Assembly (NCBI GenBank): GCA_900318685.1
Contig: ONLL01000032.1
Span: 1 to 39,717, forward strand
Direction of reading: 5' to 3'
DNA from: an uncultured Prevotellaceae bacterium
Lineage (GTDB): Bacteria; Bacteroidota; Bacteroidia; Bacteroidales; Bacteroidaceae
DNA length: 39,717 bases
Shown: one piece after another, positions 31,311-39,717 of the stretch
Layout of the letters: each line of letters opens with the position of its first letter
How positions within the stretch are numbered: position 1 is the first letter of the stretch
Position numbers and translations under genes: made by a program
The notes under the pieces: generated by a model
Database searches by the model: none
The model's input: only the letters and a program-made list of their open reading frames with translations
What the model was told of the DNA's origin: nothing

Positions 31311-31880
31311 GCGCTCAGTGAGTTTGTCTACGCCCTCGGGATTATAGCCCTTCTTCAGTGAGGCGCCGAACATCCATGCAAAAGCCTGCCACATGCCAGC
31401 ACGCACAGGACCGATAAATGCCTGGATGGCTTCATAAGCCGTAGAGTTGCACTCACGGTCCACGAGCTTGATCAGCAGCTTGCCCTGCGAGAAGGTCAGT
31501 TTCTTCATGCGAGGCTTATATTCTTTCACTATCGACTCTTCCACGCGCTTCAGGTGCTCATCGCGCTCATGCTTCGTGGGAAGAGTCTCTACATATTCAG
31601 CTGTCTCAATCAGCATCTGGCGCACTTCCTTAGCGATGGGAAGCACCTTCTTCACATTCTTTATCAGACGGGTGTAGGCCTGCTGCTGACGCTTGTTCTC
31701 GAAGGTGGGCTCTGGATAGACGTACACGTTCTGCATCTCCATATACTGGATGGTGTCGCCGTCGACAACGGTCTTGCTCAGCTTCACCATCGGTACGAAA
31801 GTAGGGTCGTCAATATCCTGCGACGAGGCTGAGAGCAGCCCTGTCGTCAGCATGACCAGGATGATGAACGTGCGAATCAT
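31278..31880 (-). CDS. DUF4294-family secreted protein
   Basis: The start at 31880 gives a 200-residue protein with a signal peptide (MIRTFIILVMLTTGLLSASS). A mostly helical body follows (IQYMEMQNVYVYPEP, LIKNVKKVLPIAKEVRQML, MKKLTFSQGKLLIKLVDREC) typical of DUF4294, a Bacteroidetes family of unknown function. An ATG six codons earlier (31898) gives MRNFAVM in front of it, but those bases contain a TAATTTTG box (31886-31893), so I prefer the inner start. The 3' end lies in a 35-base tandem duplication. Confidence 0.82.
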   Translation of the reverse strand: MIRTFIILVMLTTGLLSASSQDIDDPTFVPMVKLSKTVVDGDTIQYMEMQNVYVYPEPTFENKRQQQAYTRLIKNVKKVLPIAKEVRQMLIETAEYVETLPTKHERDEHLKRVEESIVKEYKPRMKKLTFSQGKLLIKLVDRECNSTAYEAIQAFIGPVRAGMWQAFAWMFGASLKKGYNPEGVDKLTERVVLMVEAGQL

Positions 31881-31885
31881 GACCG

Positions 31886-31893
31886 CAAAATTA
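31886..31893 (-). promoter_or_regulatory. Possible -7 element of the DUF4294 gene
   Basis: TAATTTTG, read leftward, ends six bases before the ATG at 31880. No TTTG partner is present 19-21 bases further back, where the sequence is C-rich, so this is tentative. Confidence 0.35.
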
Positions 31894-31986
31894 CGCATTA
31901 TTTCCCAACCTCCCCCCTTTTAGTCGAAAGAATTAGCATTATTTAATGCGTTCATACAAATCGTTATCTTTTTATCACATAGTTTT

Positions 31987-32018
31987 TTTGGAAGTTCGGA
32001 GTAAAATGTGTACCTTTG
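31987..32018 (+). promoter_or_regulatory. Promoter of the TlpA-to-Omp28 operon
   Basis: TTTG (31987-31990), a 20-base spacer and TACCTTTG (32011-32018) match the consensus exactly. The leader to the ATG at 32051 is about 28 bases. Confidence 0.85.
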
Positions 32019-32050
32019 CTGCCGAAATAACAATTAAAACCAACAAAGAG

Positions 32051-32533
32051 ATGAAACGAGTGTTTATTATTGCAGCTTTGCTGGCCGTCGTCAGCACCGT
32101 CTGCGCACAGCTACCTAGTGTCACCCTGAAGGATCTGAATGGCAAGACTGTCAATACTGCCGAGTTGAAAAATGGCGGTAAGCCCTTCATCATCGATTTC
32201 TTCGCCACCTGGTGCAAGCCCTGCAACCGCGAGCTTGACGCCATTGCCGAAGTCTACGATGAGTGGAAGGAAGAGACTGGCGTGAAGATCTTTGCCATCA
32301 GCATCGATCAGGCTCAGAACATCAACAAAGTAAAGCCTCTCGTCGATAATCACGGATGGGAGTATGACGTGCTGCTCGACCCCAACAGCGACTTCAAGCG
32401 TGCTTTGGGCATTCAGATGATTCCCTATGTCCTCATCGTCGACGGCAAGGGCCAGATTGTCTACAAGCACAACGGATATACTGACGGCGCTGAGCAGGAG
32501 CTGATCGAAAAAGTGCGCGAACTGGTGAAATAG
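32051..32533 (+). CDS. TlpA-like periplasmic thioredoxin
   Basis: The 160-residue protein has a signal peptide (MKRVFIIAALLAVVSTVCA-Q). A thioredoxin fold of the TlpA/ResA type follows, with active site WCKPC (Cys55, Cys58), FAISIDQAQNINKVKPLVD and the cis-Pro loop MIPYVLIVDG. It should reduce or exchange disulfides in the periplasm. The upstream open stretch to 31946 contains the promoter and was rejected. It heads a tightly spaced operon with proteins that all contain close Cys pairs, suggesting they are its clients or partners. Confidence 0.93.
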   Translation: MKRVFIIAALLAVVSTVCAQLPSVTLKDLNGKTVNTAELKNGGKPFIIDFFATWCKPCNRELDAIAEVYDEWKEETGVKIFAISIDQAQNINKVKPLVDNHGWEYDVLLDPNSDFKRALGIQMIPYVLIVDGKGQIVYKHNGYTDGAEQELIEKVRELVK

Positions 32534-32535
32534 TC

Positions 32536-34290
32536 ATGAGACGACCGTTACTTTTCATTTCAGCATGCCTGTTCGTCCTGACGGCATCAGCGCAGGACGA
32601 TAGCAAGAAGGTCACTCTGAGCGGAAGCATCCAGAGTGACATCCTCCTGCCTGAGGACGATGACAAGATTGGAGCGAAGAAGACAGACGATGTGCTCACC
32701 AACACCTACGTCGACCTCCACCTCCAGCATCAGTTCGTCGAGGCAGGCGCACGTCTGGAGTATCTGGAGCACCCGCTGCCAGGCTTCGAGAACGATTTCA
32801 AGGGATGGGGCGTGCCCAACTTCTACGTGACGGGCCGACTGCCGCAGCGCAATCCTGAGCGTCCCACGCTGGCCGAGCTCACCGTAGGCACGTTCTACGA
32901 GCAGTTTGGCTCGGGATTCATCCTTCGCACTTATGAGGAGCGCTCGCTGGGCATCGACAACTCCCTGCTGGGCGGCCGACTGGTGCTGAAGCCCGCCAAT
33001 GGCGTTACCCTGAAGGCCCTTGGAGGCAAGCAGCGCCGCTATTGGGACCACAACAAGGCTTGGATCAGCGGAGCCGATCTGGAGCTGACCCTCAGCGACT
33101 GGATTCCTGCCCTGCAGCAGAGCGGCACCACGCTGATGCTGGGCGGCTCGTGGGTGAATAAGCATGAAGACCCTGACGAGCTGTACAAGATCACCGTCGA
33201 TGAAAAGCTGCAGCCGCATACCGTGACGACTACGACCTACCAGGTCAACCAGCCCAAATATGTGAATGCCTGGGATGCACGGTTGAGTCTTAACACAGGC
33301 AACTTCTCGCTCTTGGGTGAGTATGCCCAGAAGACCGACGACCCGTCGTTTGCCAATGGCTACATCTTCCGTCGCGGAAACGTGGCTATGCTCTCCACCA
33401 GTTACTCACGCAAGGGTCTCAGCCTCCTGCTGCAGGCCAAGCGAAGCGAGAATATGGCCTTCAAGAGTGCCCGTCGCGTCATTGGCACCTCCAGTGCCAT
33501 CAATCATCTGCCAGCCTTCACTCAGGATCAGACCTATGCGCTCGCCGCACTCTATCCCTACGCTACTCAGCTGGCCGACGGTGAGTGGGCCTATCAGGCT
33601 GAGCTGGGCTACAACTTCAAGCGTAAGACTGCGCTGGGAGGAAAATACGGCATGAACGTCAAGGTGAACTACAGCTACGTGCGTTCTATCGACCGCAAGT
33701 TCGTCGACGGGAAGGCTCGCAATGCTATCGGAGGTACTACCGATCTGGCCGGCACCGGAGGCTATACGTCTAAGTTCTTCAAGTGGGGTGGCCAGACTTA
33801 TTATCAGGACTTCGACGTTCAGCTGTCGCGAAAGATGTCAAGCGCCTTCAAGCTCAACCTCATGTATATGAACCAGCTCTACAACAAGACGCAGATTGAA
33901 GGGCACGGAGGCATGATTCATAACGACATCTTCGTGGCCGACGGCAAGTACCAGTTCACCCCCAAGACGACACTTCGCGTGGAAGCACAGTACCTCTCAA
34001 CCAGTCAGGACGAGGGCGACTGGGTGTTTGCACTGGCCGAACTCTCGCTGGCTCCCCATTGGATGTTTACCCTGAGCGATATGTGGAATTGTGGCGACAG
34101 CGATCCTGCCTACTACGATGAGAACACCCACAACCACTACTATCAGGGACTCGTCACCTACAACATCGGCTCCCATCGCATCCAGCTGGGCTATGGGCGC
34201 ACACGTGCGGGCTACAACTGCTCGGGTGGCGTGTGCCGATGGATTCCGGCTCAGAGGGGCTTCACCCTTAGTTATAACTACAACTTCTGA
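32536..34290 (+). CDS. DUF6029-like outer-membrane beta-barrel protein
   Basis: The 584-residue protein has a signal peptide (MRRPLLFISACLFVLTASA-Q). A long run of alternating beta strands follows (FYVTGRLPQRNPERP, EQFGSGFILRTYEERSLGID, LNLMYMNQLYNKTQI), ending in GFTLSYNYNF with a terminal Phe. This resembles the DUF6029 family. Near the end it carries Cys562 and Cys567 in NCSGGVCRW. It starts two bases after the TlpA-like gene and ends three bases before the Omp28 lipoprotein gene. A role as surface pore or export partner is inference. Confidence 0.85.
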   Translation: MRRPLLFISACLFVLTASAQDDSKKVTLSGSIQSDILLPEDDDKIGAKKTDDVLTNTYVDLHLQHQFVEAGARLEYLEHPLPGFENDFKGWGVPNFYVTGRLPQRNPERPTLAELTVGTFYEQFGSGFILRTYEERSLGIDNSLLGGRLVLKPANGVTLKALGGKQRRYWDHNKAWISGADLELTLSDWIPALQQSGTTLMLGGSWVNKHEDPDELYKITVDEKLQPHTVTTTTYQVNQPKYVNAWDARLSLNTGNFSLLGEYAQKTDDPSFANGYIFRRGNVAMLSTSYSRKGLSLLLQAKRSENMAFKSARRVIGTSSAINHLPAFTQDQTYALAALYPYATQLADGEWAYQAELGYNFKRKTALGGKYGMNVKVNYSYVRSIDRKFVDGKARNAIGGTTDLAGTGGYTSKFFKWGGQTYYQDFDVQLSRKMSSAFKLNLMYMNQLYNKTQIEGHGGMIHNDIFVADGKYQFTPKTTLRVEAQYLSTSQDEGDWVFALAELSLAPHWMFTLSDMWNCGDSDPAYYDENTHNHYYQGLVTYNIGSHRIQLGYGRTRAGYNCSGGVCRWIPAQRGFTLSYNYNF

Positions 34291-34293
34291 CGT

Positions 34294-35184
34294 ATGAAAA
34301 AGCATATCCCCTCTCATCTTATTATATGCTGTTGCATCACGGCAGCTCTAGCTGCCTTCACCGCCTGTTCCCATATCGATGAGGACGAGCGGCTGATTAT
34401 GGTTGACCAGAACATCGAAGAGGTCACCGACCCTGTCACCGTTCTGCCCGACAGCGTCTACGACGCGCCCGTAGCAGTAGTGGAGCGGCGCGTTCTCATC
34501 GAGGATCATACTGGCCAGAAATGCCCCAACTGCCCTGATGCCACCACCATCATCCACAACCTTCAGCGCGTCTATGGCTCGCGCATCGTGCCTGTGGCCA
34601 TCCACTCGCAGGCGCAGGGCATCATGGAGCCCAGCGGCCTGGGCAATGAACTGGGCAACACCTATTATAATAATTGGAAGCTGGAGTTCAAGCCGGCTGG
34701 ACTCGTCAACCGTATGGACGGTGGCGACGGTGTCGTGCTCGACAAGACCATCTGGACGATGGCTGTGCAATATCTGCTGAGTGACGAAACTCCCGATCCC
34801 CTCGACATTCGCATCAAGGCTGATCAGCAGGCTGGTAATCCTCAGCAGGCCTCTGTCAGCGTGAAGGTGATTTCCACCAGCGATGCCAGCGTCAGCGGAA
34901 AGCTGCAGGTTTGGATTACTGAGGACAATATCGTGGCCCAGCAGGACAGCATGGGCACGCACCTCAGCAACTATGTTCACAACCACGTGCTGCGCGCTTC
35001 GGTCAATGGCACCTGGGGCGAGGATGTCAGCGTGAGCGGATTTGGCGGCACCAAGGAGTTCCACTACGACGCCCCTCTGTCTTCCGCATGGAAACCTGAG
35101 AACCTGGCCATCGTGGCCTTCGTCTACAACGATGACGGCGTAGTGCAGGTTCAGCGACAAGTCATCAAACAAATAAACAATTAA
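34294..35184 (+). CDS. Omp28-type lipoprotein
   Basis: The 296-residue protein has a lipobox (FTAC, Cys25). An Omp28-like thioredoxin-fold domain follows: RRVLIEDHTGQKCPNCPDAT with Cys77 and Cys80, PVAIHSQ, and AGLVNRMDGG. The C-terminal part is beta-rich (VWITEDNIVAQQDS ... NHVLRASVNGTWGED). It is probably exposed at the outer membrane. The CPNC pair could be redox-active or bind metal. Part of the 32051-39717 operon. Confidence 0.88.
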   Translation: MKKHIPSHLIICCCITAALAAFTACSHIDEDERLIMVDQNIEEVTDPVTVLPDSVYDAPVAVVERRVLIEDHTGQKCPNCPDATTIIHNLQRVYGSRIVPVAIHSQAQGIMEPSGLGNELGNTYYNNWKLEFKPAGLVNRMDGGDGVVLDKTIWTMAVQYLLSDETPDPLDIRIKADQQAGNPQQASVSVKVISTSDASVSGKLQVWITEDNIVAQQDSMGTHLSNYVHNHVLRASVNGTWGEDVSVSGFGGTKEFHYDAPLSSAWKPENLAIVAFVYNDDGVVQVQRQVIKQINN

Positions 35185-35196
35185 AAAATAATGCTT

Positions 35197-35868
35197 ATGA
35201 AGAGATTTTTTACACTCTTAGTTTCAGTTTTCGCCCTTACTGCTACAGGATGGGCACAGGATGAAGGCGAAGATCTCGACCAGACTTTCGTCTTTGTCGA
35301 CGATCAGGGAAACATCGTCCCTGACGGATCGGTGATCACTGTCGCTGCCATCAATGACGAGGGACAGATGGTCGTTCCCCTCAAAGTTAAGAATGTGGAA
35401 GGCGGCGGTGCTGCCGTCTCGATGTACGAGACCATCGACGCGCTGCCTAACGGCGGCTGGCAGACTTGTGCCTTCGGCAACTGTATGACGCTCAGCGCTA
35501 CAGGCTATTCGGCTAAGAACATCATTTCAGGTACTGACGCCAGCGATATCCAGACCGAATGGATGCCCGAGCAGGGGAAGTATGCCACCTGGTCGGCTAC
35601 CCTTCAGATTCATGTCTTCAACATCATCACCAAGACGGTGTTTGGAATGAAGCAGGAAGTGGCAGGCGAAGAAATCATCGGCTATGGCCCGAAGGTGACC
35701 GTCAACTTCGTCTACAACTCCGAGTCGGCACACATCAGCGGCATTGCTGCCGATCATCAGCCTAAGGAGTATTTTAATGTTCGCGGACAGCGCATCGACG
35801 GTCCTCAGAAGGGACTGAACATCATCAGGCTGGCTAACGGAAAAACCATTAAAACTATTAATAAGTGA
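35197..35868 (+). CDS. Secreted protein with Prevotella-type C-terminal motif
   Basis: The 223-residue protein has a signal peptide (MKRFFTLLVSVFALTATGWA-Q). A beta-rich body follows with a Cys pair in QTCAFGNCM (Cys91, Cys96). A C-terminal module YFNVRGQRIDGPQKGLNIIR...NGKTIKTINK resembles the tails seen on many exported Prevotella proteins and distantly the type IX sorting domain. I used the second Met; the first (35191) adds two residues. It lies between the Omp28 lipoprotein and the giant Omp28-type protein. Function unknown. Confidence 0.8.
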   Translation: MKRFFTLLVSVFALTATGWAQDEGEDLDQTFVFVDDQGNIVPDGSVITVAAINDEGQMVVPLKVKNVEGGGAAVSMYETIDALPNGGWQTCAFGNCMTLSATGYSAKNIISGTDASDIQTEWMPEQGKYATWSATLQIHVFNIITKTVFGMKQEVAGEEIIGYGPKVTVNFVYNSESAHISGIAADHQPKEYFNVRGQRIDGPQKGLNIIRLANGKTIKTINK

Positions 35869-35875
35869 TTTACTC

Positions 35876-38800
35876 ATGAAAAAGACATTACTAACTATGA
35901 TTGGTGTCCTGGCGTTCGCCATGGGCATCAGCGCCCAGACGGGGAAGCTCATGAAGGATCCCGCCAGCTCTCGCGTCAAGGGCAAGACGGCAGCTTTGGC
36001 TCCCCGTCACGAGACTGAGACAGCCTCCAACCAGGCTTGGTGGGGCTATGTCAAGGACAACTCCTATCGCTTCGGCCTGGGCACAGGATCGGTTGGGACG
36101 ATGAATCAGTGCATCCTCCTGTCGAAGTCCAACTCGGCTGTTGTGGGCAAGACCCTCAAGGCCGTTCGCTTCTATCTGCGCAGCACCACCGACATCAAGG
36201 ATTTGAAGGTGTGGGTTTCGTCAACGCTGCCTACTTCGGCCGACAAAGCCAACATCCTTGTGCAGGACGTCGACCTCAGCACCATGCAGGGAGGCGACGA
36301 GGGTGAAGCTTTCAATGGTCTGCCCAATGTGGTGGAGCTGAGCACGCCCTACACCATGACCTCCAGCCGCAACGTCTATGTGGGCTATTCTTTCACCGTC
36401 ACTTCTGTCAATGCGGAGTCTGGCCAGTATCCCATTGTGCTGTGCGATGAGGAAGGCGTCACTGGCAGTTCATACCTCAAGTATGGTTCCCAATGGGAGG
36501 CTGGTCAATCCTACGGCCCGCTCGACCTGAAGGTGCTCCTCGAGGGAGAGTTCAGTCAGAATGCTGTCAGCCCCAGCTCGCCCGGCGAGGTCTTTGCTGC
36601 GATGGGTGGCGAAGTTCTGGTCAATGTTCCCTTCACCAATGTGGGTTCAGCTGCCATCACCAGCATCGACTTTACCGTGAGCGACGCTCAGGGCACAGGT
36701 GCTGAGCAGCACTACGACCTGCCTGAGGCATTCCCCTATTATGGCGCTTCTGCCACATTCCAGATTCCCGTTCAGGCAGGCTCAGAGGTCGGTTCGGTAG
36801 AAAAGACGCTGACCATCACCAAGGTGAACGGCCAGGCCAACGAGGCTGCTGCCAACAGCGCCACCTTCACCCTCACCACCCTGTCGAAGCTTGTGCCTCG
36901 CGGCATCGTCATCGAGGAGTTTACTGGTACGGGCTGCGGATGGTGTCCTCGTGGACTCGTCGGCATGGAGAAGATGCGTAAGGAGTTTGGCGACACCTTC
37001 GTGGGCATCGGCATCCATAACTACAACAGTACAGATCCTATGTACATCAGCGCCTACAACCAGGTCAGCTTCGGCGGAGCTCCCTCTTGCCGCCTCAACC
37101 GCGGTCCTGAGATTGACCCGTACTACGGCAGTGGCAATGATGTGTTCGACGATTTCCGGGCTGCAATGGCCATTCCGGCTAAGGCTGGCGTGACAGTCAG
37201 CGGCGAGTGGAATGCCGACTCCACCAAGATCGTTGCCAAGGCAGAGATCGAGGCACTTGTCGATGGCGATTATGCCATCGAGTACGTGCTCATCGCCGAT
37301 AGCCTCACAGGCAGCACCAATGCCTGGAAGCAGAGCAACTACTACTATCAGTACACTCCCGACCAGCTGCCTGCCGACCTGGCATTCCTGCCTGGTCTTG
37401 GCTCGAGCTATTTCGCCGTCTTCAACGATGTGGCCATCGCCGTAGCCAAGCAGACGCAGACCACAGCTCCCGGCAAACTGACAGCAGGCCAGGTGGTGGA
37501 GAATACCTTCACACTCAGCATGCCTACCAAGAGCACCCTGCTCCAGGCCATCACCAAGGAGCGTGTCGCTGTGGTGGTACTGCTCATCGACAAGGCCAGC
37601 AAGACCATCGCCAATGCTGCCAAGTTCTACATGCCTGTCACCGCTCCAGAGCCGCAGCCCGTCATTGCCGACGGCACCTACTATCTGCAGAACGTAGCTA
37701 CAGGCAAGTTCCTGGCTGCCGGTCATAGCTGGGGCACACGCTCGATTGTCAATCAGGACGGTCTCGACTTCACATTCACCCTGGCACCCGAAGGAACCTA
37801 CACCATCGACTCGCAGGTGTCCAACGGTGGAGAGTCTCACTTCCTCGGCTCCAACCTCTTCGTTGATCAGCCCGCATTCGGATGGGCAGCTGAGAAGGTG
37901 GCCGACGGCATCGTCACCCTGAGCGACGGCTCGAAGTTCCTCGCAGTGGGCGACAACGACGAGACCGCTCTTGTCGAAGCTGTCACAGAGGCTGCCCAGT
38001 GGCGCGTCCTCACCTATGCCGATCGTCTGAAGACCCTCGAAGGAGCAACGGCCGCTGATCCCGTCGATGTCACCTTCGCCATCAAGGATGCCAACTTCAA
38101 CCGCAACGACCTGCGTAAGAGCGCTTGGCAGATCTGGTCGGAGAATGCCGACGGCAAGACCAACTTCAACATCTCCGGCGGTAACAACGAGAACAATGCC
38201 GCCGAGTCCTATCACGCTAAGTTCTCACTCGAGCAGGTCATCGAGGGACTGCCCAACGGCTCCTATGCACTGACCGCTCAGGGCTTCTATCGCCAGGATG
38301 GCGAGGATGCCGAGAACCTGCCTTACTTCTTCGTCAACGACAAGACCGCTGCCTTCCCCGTCATCGGCGAACTGCCTGATCACGACGGCAATGGCGGCAA
38401 CAGCATGGGCGACGCATCCGTTGAGTTCGCCAACGGCCTCTACACCATCAATCCCATCAAGTTCTATGTCGCCGACGGCAAGATCACCCTGGGCGCCAAG
38501 AACGATGCCAACCTCAACCTCTGGGTCATCTGGGACAACTTCCGCCTCTGCTATCTTGGAACAGAGCCGCTGCCCGAGGTGCTCGAGCAGACCATCACCG
38601 TGAAGCGTGAGACGGGTATGGGCTATAATGTCACCGTAGGCGAGGTCGACTTCACCGAGGCCAAGGCTTATCTGGGCGTCGACCAGCTCGCTACCAGCAT
38701 GCTCTCGTTCGTCAATCCTGACGGCAGCGAGATCGACTATGCCGCTTATCAGACAGCCAACTACGACGGCTGGTGCAATGAGGAAGGTGCAGCCGAGAAC

Positions 38801-39717
38801 TGGGGCAGCAACACCAAGATCTGCGTCAAGTTCTTCCAGGCTATCCCCGAGGAACAGTTCGAGATCTGCGACATGAACGGTGCCGACGTGCCCGGCAAGA
38901 CCTACAGCGTGAAGTGGGCCCTGAAGAACGACAAGAAGTCCGTCGTCTACACCATCAACGTCACCTTCAACAAGCCTGAGGTACAGGAGATGGAGATCGT
39001 CGACAAGGGCATCGCTACCAGCGTCACCTACGATATCGCTGAGGGCGACTATACCCCCAAGGAGACCACCATCACCGACGACCAGGTGGCTGCCATCTGC
39101 CAGGAGCTGGGCATCGGCGCTCTGACCGAGGCCACCATCTTCGGCTATAACCCCACTACGAAGGAACTCGTGAAGAATCACGCTGGCTACGACGGCTGGC
39201 GCGATGCTAACGGTGACTTCCATAACTGGAACGCCGACGGCACACAGGCTCCTGCCTGCGTGAAGATCATCGAAGGCGACAAGGGCGACGGTGGTAAGAC
39301 CTACTTCTGCTATAACCGTGGCGGACAGAAGCCTCAGACCATCAAGTGCTACTGGGCACTGGCCAATGAGGTGAAGGCTGTGCTCGTCGAGATTGACTTC
39401 ATCTACGAGGGTGCTGCTCCCGACGATCCCGAGCTCGTGGCTCCTGAGGGCTGGACCAGCGTGATTGTCAACGGTAACCTGGCAGGCGACAACGTACAGA
39501 ATTACTTCTCTAAGGAGTATCCCGCTCCCAATCCCGGTCCTTCCACCATCGTCGCCGGCGCTGGTAAGAACGGCAGCCGCGGTATCGTGGTGAAGACACA
39601 GGATAAGGTCAGCGAGGCATGGGACAGCCAGTTCTTCATCCGCTTCAACGACAAGCTGGCCGAGGGCACTCAGCTCCACGTGGAGTTCGACTACAAGGCT
39701 GACAATGGCGGTTCGGT
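35876..39717 (+). CDS. Very large secreted Omp28-type multidomain protein, 3' end beyond the window
   Basis: The frame from ATG 35876 stays open to the window edge (1280 codons), so the gene is partial. Visible in order: signal peptide (MKKTLLTMIGVLAFAMGISA-Q); beta-sandwich regions (about 30-340); an Omp28/thioredoxin-like domain opening VIEEFTGTGCGWCPRGLVGM with Cys354-Gly-Trp-Cys357; a beta-trefoil-like segment (about 595-720, GTYYLQNVATGKFLAAGHSW); a jelly-roll-like segment (about 728-898); two DUF4859-like repeats (about 906-1040 and 1042-1180, sharing YDGW.. and the related endings VKWALKN and CYWALAN); and the start of a carbohydrate-binding-like domain. Domain names after the Omp28 part are family-style guesses. 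It begins seven bases after the preceding gene and closes the redox-themed operon. Confidence 0.88.
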   Translation, partial: MKKTLLTMIGVLAFAMGISAQTGKLMKDPASSRVKGKTAALAPRHETETASNQAWWGYVKDNSYRFGLGTGSVGTMNQCILLSKSNSAVVGKTLKAVRFYLRSTTDIKDLKVWVSSTLPTSADKANILVQDVDLSTMQGGDEGEAFNGLPNVVELSTPYTMTSSRNVYVGYSFTVTSVNAESGQYPIVLCDEEGVTGSSYLKYGSQWEAGQSYGPLDLKVLLEGEFSQNAVSPSSPGEVFAAMGGEVLVNVPFTNVGSAAITSIDFTVSDAQGTGAEQHYDLPEAFPYYGASATFQIPVQAGSEVGSVEKTLTITKVNGQANEAAANSATFTLTTLSKLVPRGIVIEEFTGTGCGWCPRGLVGMEKMRKEFGDTFVGIGIHNYNSTDPMYISAYNQVSFGGAPSCRLNRGPEIDPYYGSGNDVFDDFRAAMAIPAKAGVTVSGEWNADSTKIVAKAEIEALVDGDYAIEYVLIADSLTGSTNAWKQSNYYYQYTPDQLPADLAFLPGLGSSYFAVFNDVAIAVAKQTQTTAPGKLTAGQVVENTFTLSMPTKSTLLQAITKERVAVVVLLIDKASKTIANAAKFYMPVTAPEPQPVIADGTYYLQNVATGKFLAAGHSWGTRSIVNQDGLDFTFTLAPEGTYTIDSQVSNGGESHFLGSNLFVDQPAFGWAAEKVADGIVTLSDGSKFLAVGDNDETALVEAVTEAAQWRVLTYADRLKTLEGATAADPVDVTFAIKDANFNRNDLRKSAWQIWSENADGKTNFNISGGNNENNAAESYHAKFSLEQVIEGLPNGSYALTAQGFYRQDGEDAENLPYFFVNDKTAAFPVIGELPDHDGNGGNSMGDASVEFANGLYTINPIKFYVADGKITLGAKNDANLNLWVIWDNFRLCYLGTEPLPEVLEQTITVKRETGMGYNVTVGEVDFTEAKAYLGVDQLATSMLSFVNPDGSEIDYAAYQTANYDGWCNEEGAAENWGSNTKICVKFFQAIPEEQFEICDMNGADVPGKTYSVKWALKNDKKSVVYTINVTFNKPEVQEMEIVDKGIATSVTYDIAEGDYTPKETTITDDQVAAICQELGIGALTEATIFGYNPTTKELVKNHAGYDGWRDANGDFHNWNADGTQAPACVKIIEGDKGDGGKTYFCYNRGGQKPQTIKCYWALANEVKAVLVEIDFIYEGAAPDDPELVAPEGWTSVIVNGNLAGDNVQNYFSKEYPAPNPGPSTIVAGAGKNGSRGIVVKTQDKVSEAWDSQFFIRFNDKLAEGTQLHVEFDYKADNGGS

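Noticed and set aside
36782-38215. Long open frame of 477 codons on the minus strand inside the giant Omp28-type gene
   Set aside because: It is antisense to a frame with signal peptide, recognisable domains and consistent codon use. Such mirror frames arise from G/C-rich third codon positions. No start signals or known motifs are seen.
38225-39679. Second long minus-strand open frame (484 codons) under the same gene
   Set aside because: Same reason: composition is rich in Leu, Val, Asp and Gly typical of antisense translation, with no family resemblance.

Overview
The window reads as a chromosomal segment from a Bacteroidetes bacterium, most likely a Prevotella-type member of the Bacteroidales. 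The reasons are promoters of the phylum-specific TTTG / TAnnTTTG type upstream of many genes, an absence of clear Shine-Dalgarno sites, and families typical of the group: DUF4834, DUF4294, DUF6029, Omp28-like proteins, a BlaI/M56 pair whose M56 protein carries TonB-like and plug-like tails, and a Prevotella-type 'GQRIDGPQKGLN...NGK' C-terminus. No rRNA, tRNA, CRISPR array, transposase or prophage gene was seen. No gap between genes exceeds 300 bases; the longest is 24001-24279.

Layout. 1-4040: a possible HTH-protein remnant and a large secreted GH2 beta-galactosidase with a LamG insertion, transcribed leftward behind dnaE (4073-7843). 7913-9646: the phosphatidylethanolamine pair psd-pssA plus a DUF4834 gene, divergent from dnaE. 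9658-11110: birA-pyrH, leftward. 11336-13020: a small secreted protein and an orphan histidine kinase. 12984-15199: a leftward ECF sigma / anti-sigma / secreted protein / membrane protein operon, divergent from blaI-M56 (15360-17210) across a strikingly palindromic spacer. 17338-18132: pgeF. 18297-21037: yceD-rpmF-fabH-era. 21129-22220: manC. 22217-23152: greA and a HIT protein, leftward. 23308-24000: a sirtuin. 24280-26750: three FKBP prolyl isomerases in a row, predicted for cytoplasm, lipoprotein and periplasm. 26894-31231: an Lrp regulator, a C26-M19 fusion peptidase, a glutaminyl cyclase-like lipoprotein, a YiiX-like lipoprotein and a small lipoprotein. 31278-31880: DUF4294. 32051 to the right edge: a tightly packed operon of envelope proteins (TlpA-like thioredoxin, DUF6029 barrel, Omp28 lipoprotein, a small secreted protein, and a very large secreted Omp28-type multidomain protein open at the window edge), each carrying a close cysteine pair.

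Two themes deserve attention. First, short tandem repeats with a seven-base period appear in intergenic spacers, over stop codons, and in frame inside dnaE and the GH2 gene. Palindromic or G/C-rich repeat-like inserts also occur in frame in era and in GH2. Second, the 32051-39717 operon looks like an undescribed thiol-based envelope system. Further candidates are an attenuator-like hairpin in the greA leader, a nested palindromic operator before blaI, and a possible leaderless gene at 11336. All functional calls come from reading the sequence; no database search was run.
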